Part shown: piece after piece, positions 1 through 13,037 of the stretch
Layout of the letters: every line of letters begins with the position of its first letter
Position numbering within the stretch: position 1 is the first letter of the stretch
Assembly (NCBI GenBank): GCA_963971285.1
Contig: OZ020249.1
Span: 1,736,001 to 1,800,000 of the forward strand
DNA length: 64,000 nucleotides
Reading direction: 5' to 3'
From: Astropecten irregularis
Lineage: Eukaryota > Echinodermata > Asteroidea > Paxillosida > Astropectinidae
Position numbers and translations under genes: made by a program
The notes under the pieces: generated by a model
The model's input: the letters and a program-made list of their open reading frames with translations, nothing else
The model's database searches: none
What the model was told of the DNA's origin: nothing

Positions 1-154
1 GGAATGTAAATTATGGCCCAATGACTAGGGATAATACTAGATTTGAATTGCGCAGTAGAGTATTGATATAGTAGCTGCGCGATATAAAGGTCCTATATTA
101 GGGAGGGTTCACATCTTGCTAGACTTTTAATATTGACCTTTTCTTCTAATTTAG

Positions 155-3100
155 GGAGACACTTTGTCAGATGAGCACATTACAAGCCTTGCCAGTTTAC
201 TTGTACACATGAGTGCCCTGGGTGAGAGGTTGCCACATGTCAAGCTACGGACTCCTGCTAAGCATCCTAAGGAGGATGTAGAACCAGACTATATGTGTCT
301 TCTCAACCTCATTTCTGCCAACTTGCCACACTGCACTGGCAATGACATGAGATTTGCTCACAAGTATGTATCTAGCTTTGTCTTTCAAACAAGTGTTTGT
401 TTTGCATTCTTCATTGTGAAATGTGCTGGAGGATGAGTTACTGTTTTATATGCTCCAACTGTTGAAGTAAGCGTCATACTACCACTGTGAAAGTGGTATA
501 AAGTCTGCTTTGTCATTTGATCATCCATCTGCATGAAACAGTTACCATGAAATGATAATTCTTCAAGAATGACATTCTAGAAAAGTTGCTTGACTATAAA
601 CCAGATGTTCTCACATCACAAAGCATGTTTTATTGTCTAAGTACAATCGTTACTTGTTAATGATTATAGATGAGTTTCTTAAGATTGAACTTTGCATGGC
701 ACTAGTTTGAATAGTGCATTTGATATTAGGTTGGATGAGGGCAATCATTCTCATATACATAATAATATACATAACTTGAAGGATGCAGGGATTGGAGGGA
801 CATATGTTTCTAGATTTCAAACCAGAAAATGTAACCCTTATAAAAAGCATTGATAACTTTCAAGAATACCTTTGTGTATGTCTCTTATATTTGCAGATTC
901 TGCACAGCTGTCATGACAAAAGTTGCCACATTCACAGAATCCATACAACACAAGATTAGTAACAAGCAACTTATTCAGAAGGTTTGTCCTTTATTGCAGA
1001 TTTGTGGTTCATTATTTTGGTTGAAGTAGTATATAACTATATGTAAAACTCAGCACAGCCTCCATGCCCCATATACATGTACATGTACTTTGAGTGTACA
1101 CCCTCTTCCAGTGTCATATTAGCATAATGTCTACACATTTCACTTTCATTGAGTCCTTGGTATTGAATAAAGAGAGTAGCGTTGAATGCCCCAGATTAAA
1201 AGCCTTTTCACACTTAATCCTTTTCGATCCATGTTGAAACCAACCCGGTTCAGCCCGGCAAGTTTTTGAACGGGATCGAAGCGACACAACGTTCACACTA
1301 CGTTTATGGTGAACCGACACATACGACACAGATCACGGAAAAAAATGCAGTATGAAATCGGGTTGAGATTTTCAACCCTGCTCCCTACCAGGGTTGATTT
1401 CGATCCGGCTATTAAGCCGTTCTACCCGGGTTAGCTCGGGGTTGAAAAGCCCTAAAGCGTACCTTATAAGTGCTGTCTGTCATTTATTTTATGGTATAAT
1501 ATTCATCTTACCAATAGTTTGCTACTGCTTGGTTTTGTATGTTTAGTTTTGTTACTTGCGTCTAAGGCTGGATCCTGCATCTCGTCTGAAATGTATCTCA
1601 GTCTCAGGACAACCATCCAGTGATCAATCAGGGACATGCTCTATGAACAAACAGGGAGAATATGACCAAGAACTTTGCAAAGGTCTTGGCATGAAGCTTC
1701 AGTTATCACATCAGGATCTGGTATGTACATAACCTAATACTCACATCAGGATCTGGTATGTACATAACCTAATACTGTGCTGTCATGACTCAAAGTTGCA
1801 TTTTACCTCCATTTGACTTAAGTTGACCCAATTTGACTCACACTCAGCAAAATGATTCAACAGTTTCCAGCAAACATCTCCTGCTCAACTCAAATTGAAG
1901 ACCAGTATCGTTCACTTCTCCAATTTTTACAAGAACCTTTTACTGACCCCAAATATGTGGAATTGTTCTTAATTTCTTAGTTTGATGTACCGCTCGTTTA
2001 CAAAAGCACCTTAAACAGATTTTTAAAATAAACATATGACACAAAAGTACAGTAACAGAAGGAAAGTTTTAATGTGATATTTTTCAGTGTATAATCGTTA
2101 CCAAAGAACCCCCTGCTGAAGATGGCCAGGGACATTGGGCTAACATCACACGTCCATTCAGAGACAACACTTCCCTTGTCTTGCAAAGCCTTTATTTCAT
2201 TCATGGTTGGTTGTGATAAAATGTTGATTGATAATGAGAATATGACCACAATATGAAGGTAAACCATGTTCAATTCTTTCAGTTGAGCCTTGAAATGTGG
2301 ATCCAGCTGGAACTAAGAATTCACAAGTGCCAGGATTGCCTCACTCCAACACAGCGGTAAATTTCAGTAATATTATATTTGCAGTTCCCAGAACAAATTT
2401 TAGGAAATGGAAACAAAAACGTTGACTGTTTTTTCTCTCTGTCTTCAACTTAATAAGTGGATGAAATATTTAAGAAGATGCAGTTATCAATTTTAGATTG
2501 TAATTCACCTACATTGAGTTTCATAAAGTATGAACCTATTGTTCCCATGAAAAAGGATGGCAATGCTATGTACAGTTAGTCCTACAATTGCTTAAGGTTC
2601 TACAAATTCCAAATTATTTACAAGTGAAATGAGCAATGAAAGAGCTTTGCAGTGGTAAATAATATGATACCTGAAAGAGGTCAGATGACTTGTACTGGGT
2701 TTATCAGTAAAAATTGAACAGATCAACATATGCACACGTAACTTAACACCAGTATTAGTAGTATATTTCTGTGTTAATATTTTCTTGTTTTCCAAATAAA
2801 AGGCCAGTACATTGGCTATTTCAACATTTCTGTGTGTTGATGCTAAACCAGACATGCTAGACTAAACCACCTTTCTGGATGTGTAGTAATAATACACATG
2901 ATTCTGTCTGTAACCTATTGAATGAGGTGCTTTCAGTATTCTTAGTTTTGTAGTATTACATTTGTTGATGGGATGTCAAGATAATACAGCAACTGCAATC
3001 ATTTCAATTTGGTCATTAATGGTGCTTCATAGTACAAACCTGTGGTTTATGGGACTCAGTAATAACTTGTCATGGGTCACCTCCTTTTTCTGTGTACAGG

Positions 3101-6100
3101 AAGCAGTATCATCATTGGATCCTCTACAGTCATTTTCTTCCACAACTGGTACAAACAACTTACAGAGACAATCCAGCTCTCGCTTACAAGAGGGCAAGCA
3201 CTATGATTCTGCATGCTCTGCTTGACAGGTATGCAGAGCCATCAGTGATGCGTTATGAGCTGTGCCCTCATAGAGTCAGCAAAGATCAAGCTTGCCAGGG
3301 AGACAATGAATGTATCCAATGTTTGAGTCTTTGTCAAGAAGTCATACAACTTTTGCAGGTAAAATACGAGGCACCTTTTTAAAGTTTATATGAACTTAAT
3401 CATCAAATAACCACAAGGGAAACTGACTGAAATTAAAGTCAGTGAAAAGTGGACAAGAAAAATTGACTGGAGCAGGATTCGAACCGGTGACCTCCTGAAT
3501 ACCGCACAGGCAATCTACCAAATGAGCTATCCAACCCTACGTAGGTGGTGTCCCAAATAGTCAATTATCTTTGTTGGCAGTCAGAAGCCATGAAACCAAG
3601 CGCTCACCGCCAAACCCAGAGATCATTTTATCGATACGCGCAGCAATGCTGCAACCTGAGAACAGTACATTAAAAAACTCAAAAAGGATACGAGTAAATT
3701 TTTCTTTGTTCACTTTTCAATGACTTTATATGAACTTGTTTGGACCCACTTTGTAGACTTCATAACAGATCTTGAGGTTTTTCACAAAACGACTCGGTAT
3801 TAAGGGAACTTCACCAAGTTCAAAGAATGACTGTGAAAGAAAAACCTGTACAGTGAGTGTTGTTGAAAACAATGATCTCTAAAAGGAAAATCTTTGCTTA
3901 TGTCACTGTGTTAAACAGCAACACAGCAACTGAAACATGATCAGAAATTCTGATGTTATTCTTTTTATTTGTCTGAATACAGTTCATTGTAACAGACTCT
4001 AGAAATTGTCATCATTTCTGGGAAGCTGTGGGTTTGGCAAAGTGCCCCAGCAGATATTGACATTGTTATAGTTTGCCTTCCAAGTAGTTGTGATAGCGTA
4101 GTTGTTCTTGTTCTGTCCACTGTGCGGAAGGACATAAAAAGTTCATAAAAGAGAGCTTGTTGAATAAAGAACACACCCTTTCTTGTTTTGTTTTTTTAAT
4201 CCTGTGAGTGTGTCCCATTTCTTGGTTGTTGCTGATCAAAAGGACAGGACCCCAGTGGTTCACGCTACAATATTAAACATGCATTCTGTGTATTAACTAT
4301 TTAAAGGGCAAAGGGTATGTTATGAACTGGTATGTTTTCCAAGAGATGATGGTATGCCTTTTCACAATTGTCTCTTTCTCCTTAATTCTTTAAAAGGAAC
4401 TGCTGAGATTATGGTGTACAGCACCATCATTACAACCAACAGTAACTATGACTGAGCATGAAACATGCTCAATAAAAGCAGAGTGCCCGTGGCTTCTGGC
4501 ACAATATGAAGACAGACTGCAAAGAATATCTCCACTAAGATCAGCTGATGGTAACTTGAGTCCAGTGTTACAATTGAGCCTGGAATTGTCCAATCAAATG
4601 TTGTAAGTTGCTATTGTATGATCTTTGTATCTTATTTTCACCCATAGCACTGCTGTTTTACTTTCTTAATATATTTTACCAAGAGTAGTCAAATGAGCAC
4701 TTATAATTATGTAATTGCTTGGGGATATTTTTGGCTATTTTAAGAACCTACCTGTATTTTACACTGAAACTCCACATTCACCTGGCAAAGACAAAAAACT
4801 GCAGAAAAAACTACTGCAAATTTTCTTCCAGAAATAAGAGGTCTAATGCTTGTAACTTAAAGATGATGTTCAACACTCAACAAACCTCGCTTTTTTTGTT
4901 AAGAACTATAATCCTTAAATTACTTGACAAGAGAAAAAAAAATTTATCTCACACTGAACACAAAAAGAGAGTCTTTTTTGATGATTTTTCTCTCAACATG
5001 CTCAACCCACAAGCTCCCCAAAATTCAGATTCTCTTAATTTTGTCAATGGGGACATGGACAAATATGTGTGATTTTGTGACGTCAGATACTCTTTTAAGT
5101 AAGAAAGTTAATTTTGGGGAGCTTATGGGCTGAGAGAAAAATCATCAAAAAAGACTCTCTTTCTGTGTTCTATGTGAGATAAACATTTTTTTTTTCATGT
5201 CAAGTAATTTAAGGATCATAGTTCTAACATATAAAGCCAGGTTTGTTGAGTGTTGAACATCCTCTTTAAGTTTCAATACCAATTCATGTTTTGACTGAAA
5301 TGACTAATATGCATTGTTTCATCAACAAATGGCTCATCCAATGTTGTCAGAATTTGACATGTCAGTGTATGTTTTCTGTTCTTATATTATTTATATATTC
5401 AGTTGTTTGATTTATTGCTTGTGTGTTTATTCAAATGTTGTGCCTTCAATTTTTTGTTTTGTTATGTCCTATGATCATATTGTTTTAAGATATAGTACTG
5501 TAATTGTTTATTTTGTTTCACTGTAACATGGTTTTAAGATTGATCAATTTATGTATTGAAATATGGATTTCTTGTGTTTCAGATTGTATCAGTACTTGCC
5601 ACCCTACCTTCTACTGACCAATGACTTGAGTCATAATCCATCCCCAGTGGGACTGAGTCATTTGATATCCTACATCAATGTATATTTGGTACGTTCAGAT
5701 GAAATCACATGTGACCCCTCACTACAGAACCTACTGCATAGCACTGAACCTTATTGTGACATACAACCCATTATTGACCAATGGAGTTGGTCTGCCTACT
5801 CAATAAGAATAATAACAGACATCATAATAAACATTGGAAAACACATTAAGTTCTATTTGAAATTTGGAAATTCTATTTTTAATTTTTAAAAGCCATGTAA
5901 AATTTTAAAATGATTTTCTTGCTTGTTTTATTCATTAGAGAGAGCATTTACAAGATGATTTCTGGTACAGTTATGGTACAGTGGCCAGCATATTACAGGT
6001 ATGATGACAGATATTATGATGATCTACATTTATGAATGAACGCAGGCAATACTTCATACAATAAATTACAGCTGCCACCTAGCAACCAAAGTCAAGATAT

Positions 6101-9100
6101 TTGACGATGGGGAAGTCCATCATTGGTTTTGCTTATTCAGTTGGTAGCATGCTGGTATGGCCATGCTGGTATGGCCATGCTGGTATGGCAGCTGCTATGC
6201 TTGGATTTACATATACCTGTAATTCATACATTTAAGGTCTTTCTTGTGGTAAAACTAGATATTAGCTGTGGCTATTTCTTATAAACAATTTGTGACTGCA
6301 GATTTTGGGGTGAAAACAGAAATTAAATTTGAAAAACATGTGATCCATTAAAAACCAAATCTATTGTTGTGTTCTCATCATACATATAGTGTACTTTGTA
6401 AGATGACATGTGCTTCTCATGAGACATGCACCCATAACAGACCCATATATGGTACTATCAGTATGTCAATTACCACACCTAGGACCAGCAAGCATGGGCT
6501 TATACAGTGTGTATTAACAAAAAAAACCAACAGGATTTAAATTCAAATTTGTTAAGATTGTGTTAGCTTTACAGCAATGTGAGTAGGATCATGTGAAAGC
6601 CACATTTCTCCTCTTTCCAATGATATGTTTATTATTCATACACGGTCACGGATGACTGAGTAATCATTCTTTTTGGACAATGGGTCAGAATGGACTTGGG
6701 ACCAAGTTTTACACACATCAAACACATCAATGATACTTTGTCGGAGAGTTGCAATATCAGGTGGAGGGGTAATAAACACTTCGCTCTTGAGATAACCCCA
6801 GAGGAAAAAGTCACAACAACAAGTCAGATCCGGTGATCGCGATGGCCACTCCACATCATGATACAAGCAATCACTCGATGTCCAAATACCCCAGCCAATC
6901 TGTTTCTTACTGCAACTAGTCGATGTGCTGATGCGCCATCCTGTGCCCTCCATAGGCGTCTTGTTTTGTTGCATAGTAGGTGGGGCTCCAAGTCAATACA
7001 CGCAGATTTATTGTACACTTCAAATCAGATATGACACTGATTTGCAGTATTTGTTTTCACAGTAGCATGTGTGCCATATGGAAAGAATAGGCCCACTCTA
7101 AATAAATAAATATTGTGTGCTTTGGTTGGCCCCTAGCTCTTATTATTGAAATAATACGCTTATAAATGTAGGTGGTGCGCCAAGTTGTTACACGCAGAAT
7201 TATTGTACACTTCAAATCAGATATGACATTGATATGCAGTATTTGTTTCCACAGGGAATCTTGGAGCTGTACTCTCATGCTGTTCAGTCCAATTCAGAAG
7301 AAGTCAAGGACATAGTGGCTTCAATAGAACAATTGCTTCAAGAATGTCCACTCTTCACCCTTTCTGTTCTTGTAAGTCAACCTTCAAATGTTGTCCTTTC
7401 TAACATGTGGGAAATCCATGTACATATATGTGCATATATGCAGTAAACTATTCAGCTGGTTATTTCAATATATTGACACTTGGTGTATGGTACTAAATAT
7501 GCAGGATGCTAAATATGAAATGATTGTTTGACTTTTTCAGAGACACTGGGATATGCTTGTACCATTGATGAGCCACAGACGTTCTCAGGATGTAGTCTTG
7601 TTTACTCTACTACACCAGTTACATGGTTTAGTCCATGGCATATACAATACAGAACCATCAACAGGCTTGTCATCAGTAGATGTCATTGACAAAGTTGGTA
7701 AGACAAAGCTCCCAGCAAACACTTCACTAATATGTGTTGTATATGTATATATATATATCATTATTATTTTGTTGATACGTTGTTTCAGTTTCCAAACAGT
7801 GGCTTCTGGTCATTGTTGTGGTTGGAGCTTTTATTCTGCACACAAGAAAAACCAGTTCAGTGGATGAACTTGTTGACCTGAATGGAATTCTCTTCTATCA
7901 ATTGAAGCCATACTTCAGTGAGGTATGTAGCAGCTCATGTGCCATCCTATCTCATTAAACTATTACTCCTTGAACAATCGAATCACTCAGTCTATTCCAG
8001 TTTAAGATACATGTATTTGAATGTTTGATAGGAAACCCCAAGTCTGGATATTCCTTGTTCCTTTTATTGCAAAACAAATATTCCTTTGAAGTATTCGTCT
8101 CTCAAATGTATCATGTTAAAAGAAAGAGCAATTTGAGAACCTAAATCTCACCTGCTCATTCCATATATATGCCAGCAAACAAATTCACTTTGGGCCTGTT
8201 TGTTTCAGGAACGTAATCAGTGATCCTGTGCATGAAAGCTGCTCTGAATAGCATTTTAGCATATTCTGCATGGGACGTGGATTTGTAAGATAAAATATGG
8301 TGACCACATGGCGAAACAATCAGGCCCTATGAAAAAACAGGAATTATTGTTCATATTTTTCTTTTAAAAATTCTCCCCCCCCAAAAAACACAATAATAGT
8401 TGAAATGTTCACAAGGTATTGCTGTGACGGTAACGGTGTACAAGCAGGTCCGATACCTATAAAGGGAATAAAACAACATTTTATGAAGAAACTTACCTAA
8501 ATATACGTTCGTGGTGTCCTCTTCAATATTATTAACAAGGTTAAACTTGTGGTAAGAGGGCAGGGCTTTGCTTTTTAAGGGAAAGTATGGGATAAAAACG
8601 GTAATGAAGACGTGACTTTTCACGACCACACGTAACGGCCGCAGACGACGGAATAGGGTCTAGTGTCTGCTCTCATTGTGTGGCCTTTCAATATGGTGGT
8701 TGTAGGTACCAGACTAAACTTGACTAGCCAGACCAGACAAAATGGCCGACGGGCTGTTTTGAAGTTTGCAAGAAACAGGTAAGAAAATTGTATTTTTACT
8801 GAAATGTTGCACAAAATTCTTCTATCTGGGGTTTTAAGGACTCAGGAACATTTGCTGAAAGTCAAAAATATCATTTTGGAACAGTAGAAACTTTTAAGTT
8901 GTTTTTATTTCCTTTATAGGTATCGGACCTGCTTGTACACCGTTACCCCTGTGACATGTAACTAAATGAGTGGAATTGTCTTTCTTATTCCATCTGGCTG
9001 GCCATCCAAGAAATAAATTCAGCTGGCAGAATTGTTTAATGTCTATCTGTACATGTATCTCTTTGTTTTTTAGGGTTCCAATTTATTTTAGTATTACACA

Positions 9101-10709
9101 CTAACACTAACTTTCAGCCTGACAGTGATACTGTCAATTGTGTCATTCTTTGTGCTCCTCATTTCAGGAAACGATATCTGGTTGCTTGTTTGAATATCAC
9201 ATTGCTCAGGCTGCGTGGTCTATCCTGATACAGTCCTCTGATAATACTACCTTGGATGTACACTGCCAGGCTGCACAGAATCTTCTAAATAAACATCCAA
9301 ACTCTATCAAGACTTGCACTGGTAAATTACTCACCTTATACACTCATCATGAGGGTAGGCACTCAACAATACACACACATGATGCAAACAATTCATTTTG
9401 TGATCTATGATTGTTTAAAGTCAGAAATCCTGTGCCCTATGCCAAGTGTGCACTAAAGTGATATGGTTTCATTTCGTACTGTCAAACCATACAGTTTATG
9501 TAGACAAAACTTGATGAGATTTTCACCTGTATCATAGGTCTAATGATATTTCTCTAATGATATTTCTCAATTCAGGTTCTTCAATTTTACAAGGCATCGT
9601 ACAACAATCTATTAGCAGCCTGTATCCAGTCATTTGCTTCAGGTATTTGGCTTATTAGTCCAACTTCATCTCAAGTTTCTTCCTTTCCTTCTTTCTACCC
9701 TCCTTCATTGTTTCGTGGAATAGGTTTGATATATGATTGATTTAATTTGGTTAATTTAATTAGTTTTTCACATTGGATGCATTCATTAAGCATCCTGGAG
9801 TGGACACCAGTCAACCTCATCCCAGCTTATCTAGTTGATTCAATTGAGTCAGTTATTATTGTTGATTCAGTTGATTCAATTGATTCATCTGATTCAATTT
9901 GAGGCATTTGTGGCCGTGGAGAGAGATAGGACATACATAATATGCCCAACCAACTTTGGATTTGTACTTGTTCTGGTTGTTATGTTTGATATTTTCTTAC
10001 ATTCTTAGAATTCTACAAAGTAGCAATTGCCATCGTGTACTACAGTATGCAGGCAGAGATCCCCATATTCTGACACCTATATTGGTCCTGTATTCATCAC
10101 TGATGCACCTGCACTGCCATATAGACGCACCCATTACCTACCTTAGTGACTATCATACACCAGGCCAACAGCAGCAGGTTTGTCAAATTACATGTACTTT
10201 GATCCAGAGAGTTTCATCATAACATATAAACTCATCATCTATCAAGAATCCTTTCAGTTGGGATTGTTGTGAAAACAAAATGAGATGTAACACATTATTT
10301 CATAATTGCATGATTTGGGGGATAGTGAGTTAATGTGTTTCATGACAATGCTCAGACAGCAAATGAGGCTAATCGCACCATTTTTATGTGGTTCATTGTT
10401 GGATGTTCTGTAAATTTTCATCAATAAATTTTCAGCAAATTGAGTAATATGAAATCAGGTAATATTTTGCTTTCACGTTATAATTCCCCATTCTAACTTG
10501 AAATGTTGAAGTCAGTCCAATTGGGACATTTTGTGTGCATTTCTTTCTAGATCATCAGTTTGGAATTTCTTCATTCTTGTCGTGCCCTGCTTTGTGGATT
10601 GATTGGTGATTGCTCTTGTCAAACCTTAGCTGCTGTGGATCAAACCTTATCAGCTGATTCTGATCCTGAGTTGAAGAGTTTAATAGCTCAGAGGTTGCTA
10701 CAACAGTGA
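155..10709 (+). CDS. FANCA: FANCA, 3' portion (15 exons, 5' part lies outside the window)
   Basis: Fanconi anaemia group A protein, a scaffold subunit of the nuclear FA core complex that supports FANCD2/FANCI ubiquitination in crosslink repair. Fifteen exons keep one reading frame: 155-363, 897-981, 1547-1720, 2283-2356, 3100-3358, 4397-4602, 5583-5688, 5939-5998, 7255-7371, 7541-7697, 7789-7922, 9168-9321, 9576-9642, 10009-10177, 10551-10709; stop TGA at 10707. They sum to 2130 nt (709 residues). From memory of human FANCA, FCTAVMTKVATF matches FCTAAISYSLCKF, KQYHHWILYSHFLPQL matches DFHQWAIHEHFLPES, LLQECPLFTLSVL matches KCQTKCPLILTSAL, and the end (SADSDPELKSLIAQRLLQQ) matches the human C-terminus. 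The match is collinear throughout. All donors are GT and all acceptors AG. The upstream half must lie before position 1. Family assignment is strong; the short exons 5939-5998 and 9576-9642 are the least certain. Confidence 0.92.
1706..1775 (+). repeat. 35-bp tandem duplication of a FANCA 5' splice site
   Basis: The last 15 bases of the exon ending at 1720 plus the first 20 bases of the intron (GTATGTACATAACC...) occur twice in immediate succession (1706-1740 and 1741-1775) with no visible difference. The second copy carries an identical GTATGT donor at 1756. Confidence 0.9.
3403..3730 (-). mobile_element. tRNA-like foldback element, one arm degraded, in a FANCA intron
   Basis: Related to the better copy at 60115-60510. 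It begins with the same ATAACCACAAGGGAAACTGA stretch and ends with the TTTTTCTTTGTTCACTTTTC stretch that mirrors it. The tRNA-like module is at 3465-3536 on the minus strand, with an A-box-like TAGCTCATTTGG and a B-box GGTTCGAATCC. The middle contains the AGTCAGAAGCCATGAAACCA spacer also seen near 60340. The second tRNA-like arm is missing. Lies between the exons ending at 3358 and starting at 4397. Confidence 0.75.
4856..5270. mobile_element. Foldback element in a FANCA intron
   Basis: Left arm (4856-about 5030) and right arm (about 5105-5270) are imperfect reverse complements about 170 bases long. For example AGATGATGTTCAACACTCAA answers TTGAGTGTTGAACATCCTCT, and GATGATTTTTCTCTC answers GAGAGAAAAATCATC. 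The unpaired centre is about 75 bases. No coding capacity; likely a non-autonomous DNA transposon. Confidence 0.8.
6148..6190. repeat. Short tandem repeat, 14-bp unit, three copies
   Basis: CATGCTGGTATGGC is repeated three times in succession in a FANCA intron. Confidence 0.85.
6632..7018 (-). pseudogene. Mariner/IS630-type transposase remnant
   Basis: On the minus strand two overlapping frames together give a decayed C-terminal half of a Tc1-mariner-like transposase: QDGASAHRLVAVRNRL in one frame, then WPSRSPDLT and CDFFLWGYLKSEVF in another. In the family the QDGAPAH block contains the second catalytic Asp and SPDLTPCDFFLWG the third. At least one frameshift separates the two blocks, and the N-terminal half with the first Asp is absent. 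It sits in the FANCA intron 5999-7254, antisense to the gene. Certainly non-functional as it stands. Confidence 0.8.
6976..7254 (+). repeat. 87-bp direct repeat ending at a FANCA 3' splice site
   Basis: Bases 6976-7062 and 7168-7254 are about 90% identical by eye, starting GTAGGTGG and ending ATTTGTTTTCACAG or ATTTGTTTCCACAG. The second copy ends exactly at the acceptor of the exon starting at 7255. The first ends with an equally good polypyrimidine-CAG, a potential decoy acceptor 192 bases upstream. The transposase remnant abuts the first copy. Confidence 0.85.
8405..8960. mobile_element. Inverted-repeat element in a FANCA intron
   Basis: Termini are reverse complements: GGTGTACAAGCAGGTCCGAT with CCTATAAAGG near 8434-8465, answered by CCTTTATAGG and ATCGGACCTGCTTGTACACC at 8911-8943. 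The interior (CAAGGTTAAACTTG, AGAGGGCAGGGCTTT, GGGGTTTTAAGGACTCA) resembles bases 29200-29430, so this is a dispersed family of about 550 bp. No protein is visible. Confidence 0.7.
9820..9901. repeat. Degenerate TTGATTCA microsatellite
   Basis: Multiple imperfect copies of TTGATTCAATT/GATTCAGTTGATTC lie in the FANCA intron before the exon at 10009. Confidence 0.7.
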
Positions 10710-11946
10710 TGCTTCAACATTATATGGTAATGGGTATTGTAATACATTCAATCAACTATCTTTTGCAATAATATTGCGGGTTGTGCAACATGATAACAAA
10801 TGCAAGAGAGAGAAATGTATTTTTGTTCTGCAACTGAAGCAGATTGCAAGTCAGAATGTCTAAAGATATTGATTTATGTGTGGAATCCCAGAAGAGACAT
10901 AACATTGGTGCATAGGACAGAACTATTACAGGTGTATTTTATTGTGCACAAATTGTGGTATGACAAATTCATCTGATTTTATACCACAAAGAAAAACAAG
11001 TGAACCAAAATTGCAACCCTATAAACCTTTCAAGATAACAAGAAATAATATTTGGGCGACACAAAGGCCCAAGTTTTCACCCTTTAATTTTTTCCAAATC
11101 CTGGGGTCGTTTTTACCAAACTCATCGTAACTTACTATCAATCGTAGGATCTTTGATGCATTGCAGCCCCACATAGGATAGGCCATCTACGATGGGTTAT
11201 CCTTCGTAACTCAAGTTACTATCGATCCCAACTCCCCTAATCATGAAGAATGAAGTGAGAAAAAAGAAATAAGCACATTGAACAATTGAATTGAAGTGTT
11301 TTTAAAATACTTACCACTTAATAAAAAAGGAATTAATATAGACAATACAGTAAATTACATTAAATGTATTGGAATTAATCTAGAGATGTAATATCATATT
11401 AATGGAATTTAATTCTTGCTGATAACTGACATCCAATGCAACACTTGGAGGAAAAACATTTTTATTATTCAAACAAAATAACAAATCTGTTGTCACACAA
11501 TGTGTTCAATGGTAGAGATCACAACGTTTTTTATACAAACTGCAATACTTCATCAGGCGATGATGGCAGAAGTCACTCGTAGGCTACTCCTTATATTCAG
11601 TTTCGTAGGATCCAATGTGCATGTCATTGATTGGGCAGTGTAGCGGTGCGTGCTATGGAACGATTGCCTTATCAGGTGCTGCATGCTACCTGTCTCACAG
11701 AAATGTTGCGATTTCTACGGTTGACCACATCGTATGACAACAGATAATTACATTTGTATTTTGTCTATATCCACTATGATGAATAATCTTTCGAATTTGT
11801 TCACCTTTATTGTTTTTACTATTCTTTTGCGAGATACTAGTTTGGTCTGGAATTACATGTAGCTGGGGTTTGTATCTCCTTTCAAAGTGAATTATTTCTT
11901 TTTGTATAAGAAAATCGAAAGTCAGCTTTACAACGCATTTTCAGCT

Positions 11947-12303
11947 TTAAAGGTAGTATCATACTTTGGTAAGAAACCAAAACAGAGATGTTCACAGATT
12001 TACGTATAACTTTCAGGGTATGAAGATGGTGGTGGTAGAAACATACCGTTAAAATGTTTCCGCCTAAAACTTTGGTGTATTTAACCAGAAATTAGTAAAA
12101 CAACTACCGAAAATCTGTTTGATCTTTTAAAAGATCAAAAATAAAAGAGGAAAGACTTAAAAAATACAGTGGCAGTTTTTCACTGTTTTCAAAAAAAAAG
12201 TATCTGAAATTTTCACAGATGACTGTTAGTGTATCTGTCTTGATATTTTTGCCCATGAATCTGTATTTCTTTGATAAAAACCAACGTATGATATTACCTT
12301 TAA
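11947..12303 (+). mobile_element. TTAA-flanked MITE, subfamily A, full-length copy
   Basis: Bounded by TTAA at both ends (11947-11950 and 12300-12303). Terminal inverted repeat: AGGTAGTATCATACTTTGG at the left, mirrored by GTATGATATTACCT at the right. The interior holds TTTGATCTTTTAAAAGATC and CCCATGAATCTGTATTTC, common to all subfamily A copies. TTAA target duplication is the hallmark of piggyBac-type transposition; no transposase is present. Other A copies: 12432-12740, 25215-25595, 34866-35085, about 50988-51150, 52318-52497, 54853-55185, 57994-58326, 60661-60981. Confidence 0.8.
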
Positions 12304-12431
12304 ATAAACAAAGTAGTTTTAGAAAAAGAAAAGAAATTTAAACTTACAGCATTCCAGCTGATTTTAATCTATTATACTAAATTCTATCTATATCTCAAAA
12401 ACTGGTGAGTCATTTATCCATCTTCTCTTTA

Positions 12432-12740
12432 CATAATTTACGTATAACTTGGGTATAAAGATGGTGATGGTAGAAACATACCATTAACATTTTGTCTGCC
12501 TGAAATGCTGTATTTATCCAGAAAAGAGTGAAACCAGTGACCACAATTATATTTGATCTTTTAAAGATCAAAGAGAAAAGACTTAAGAAATACTGTGGCC
12601 GTTTTTCACTGTTTTCTCAAGAAGTACGCACCGCATGGGACTGAAATTTTCACAGATGACTGTTACTGTATCTGTTTTGATATTTTGGCCCATGAATCTG
12701 TATTTCTTTGACAAACACTAAAGTATGATATTACCTTTAA
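12432..12740 (+). mobile_element. TTAA MITE, subfamily A, 5'-truncated
   Basis: Matches the interior of 11947-12303 from the GTATAACTTGGGTATAAAGA segment onward and ends AAGTATGATATTACCTTTAA at 12740. The left terminal repeat is missing. Confidence 0.75.
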
Positions 12741-13037
12741 TGGAAAGACAGAATGTTCATCACACGTACGTTATCTTTATGTTGAAAGTTGCTATTAGTT
12801 TCACATAGGCCTACTCCATTAAAAATTAAATTTCCAGCAAAAAAACAAACCTTTTTTTCTTTTTCAGTTGTTTTCCTTATTGTGCCCTAAAAACGCGGAA
12901 ATAACGAAGAATTGAAATCCAAATAATTGAACACTCTATTGCACTGTTTAAGACAGTATAACAAATAGTAACTAGTTAGCCTACATTCTGTATTAACGAG
13001 GCTGTGGACTATCATAGATGGCAAAATATCGAATAAA

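Larger units (their letters stand above)
10710..13037. other. Interval between FANCA and the sulfotransferase gene
   Basis: FANCA and the sulfotransferase converge here, so both 3' UTRs should lie in this stretch. An AATAAA at 11320-11325 is a possible but distant FANCA poly(A) signal. Two TTAA-type MITEs occupy 11947-12303 and 12432-12740. I see no further coding exon on either strand. Confidence 0.6.

Noticed and set aside
1190-1460. CG-rich stretch with loosely mirrored ends (AGCCTTTTCACACT and GTTGAAAAGCCC)
   Set aside because: Could be a DNA element in a FANCA intron, but termini and target duplication are not clear enough to call.
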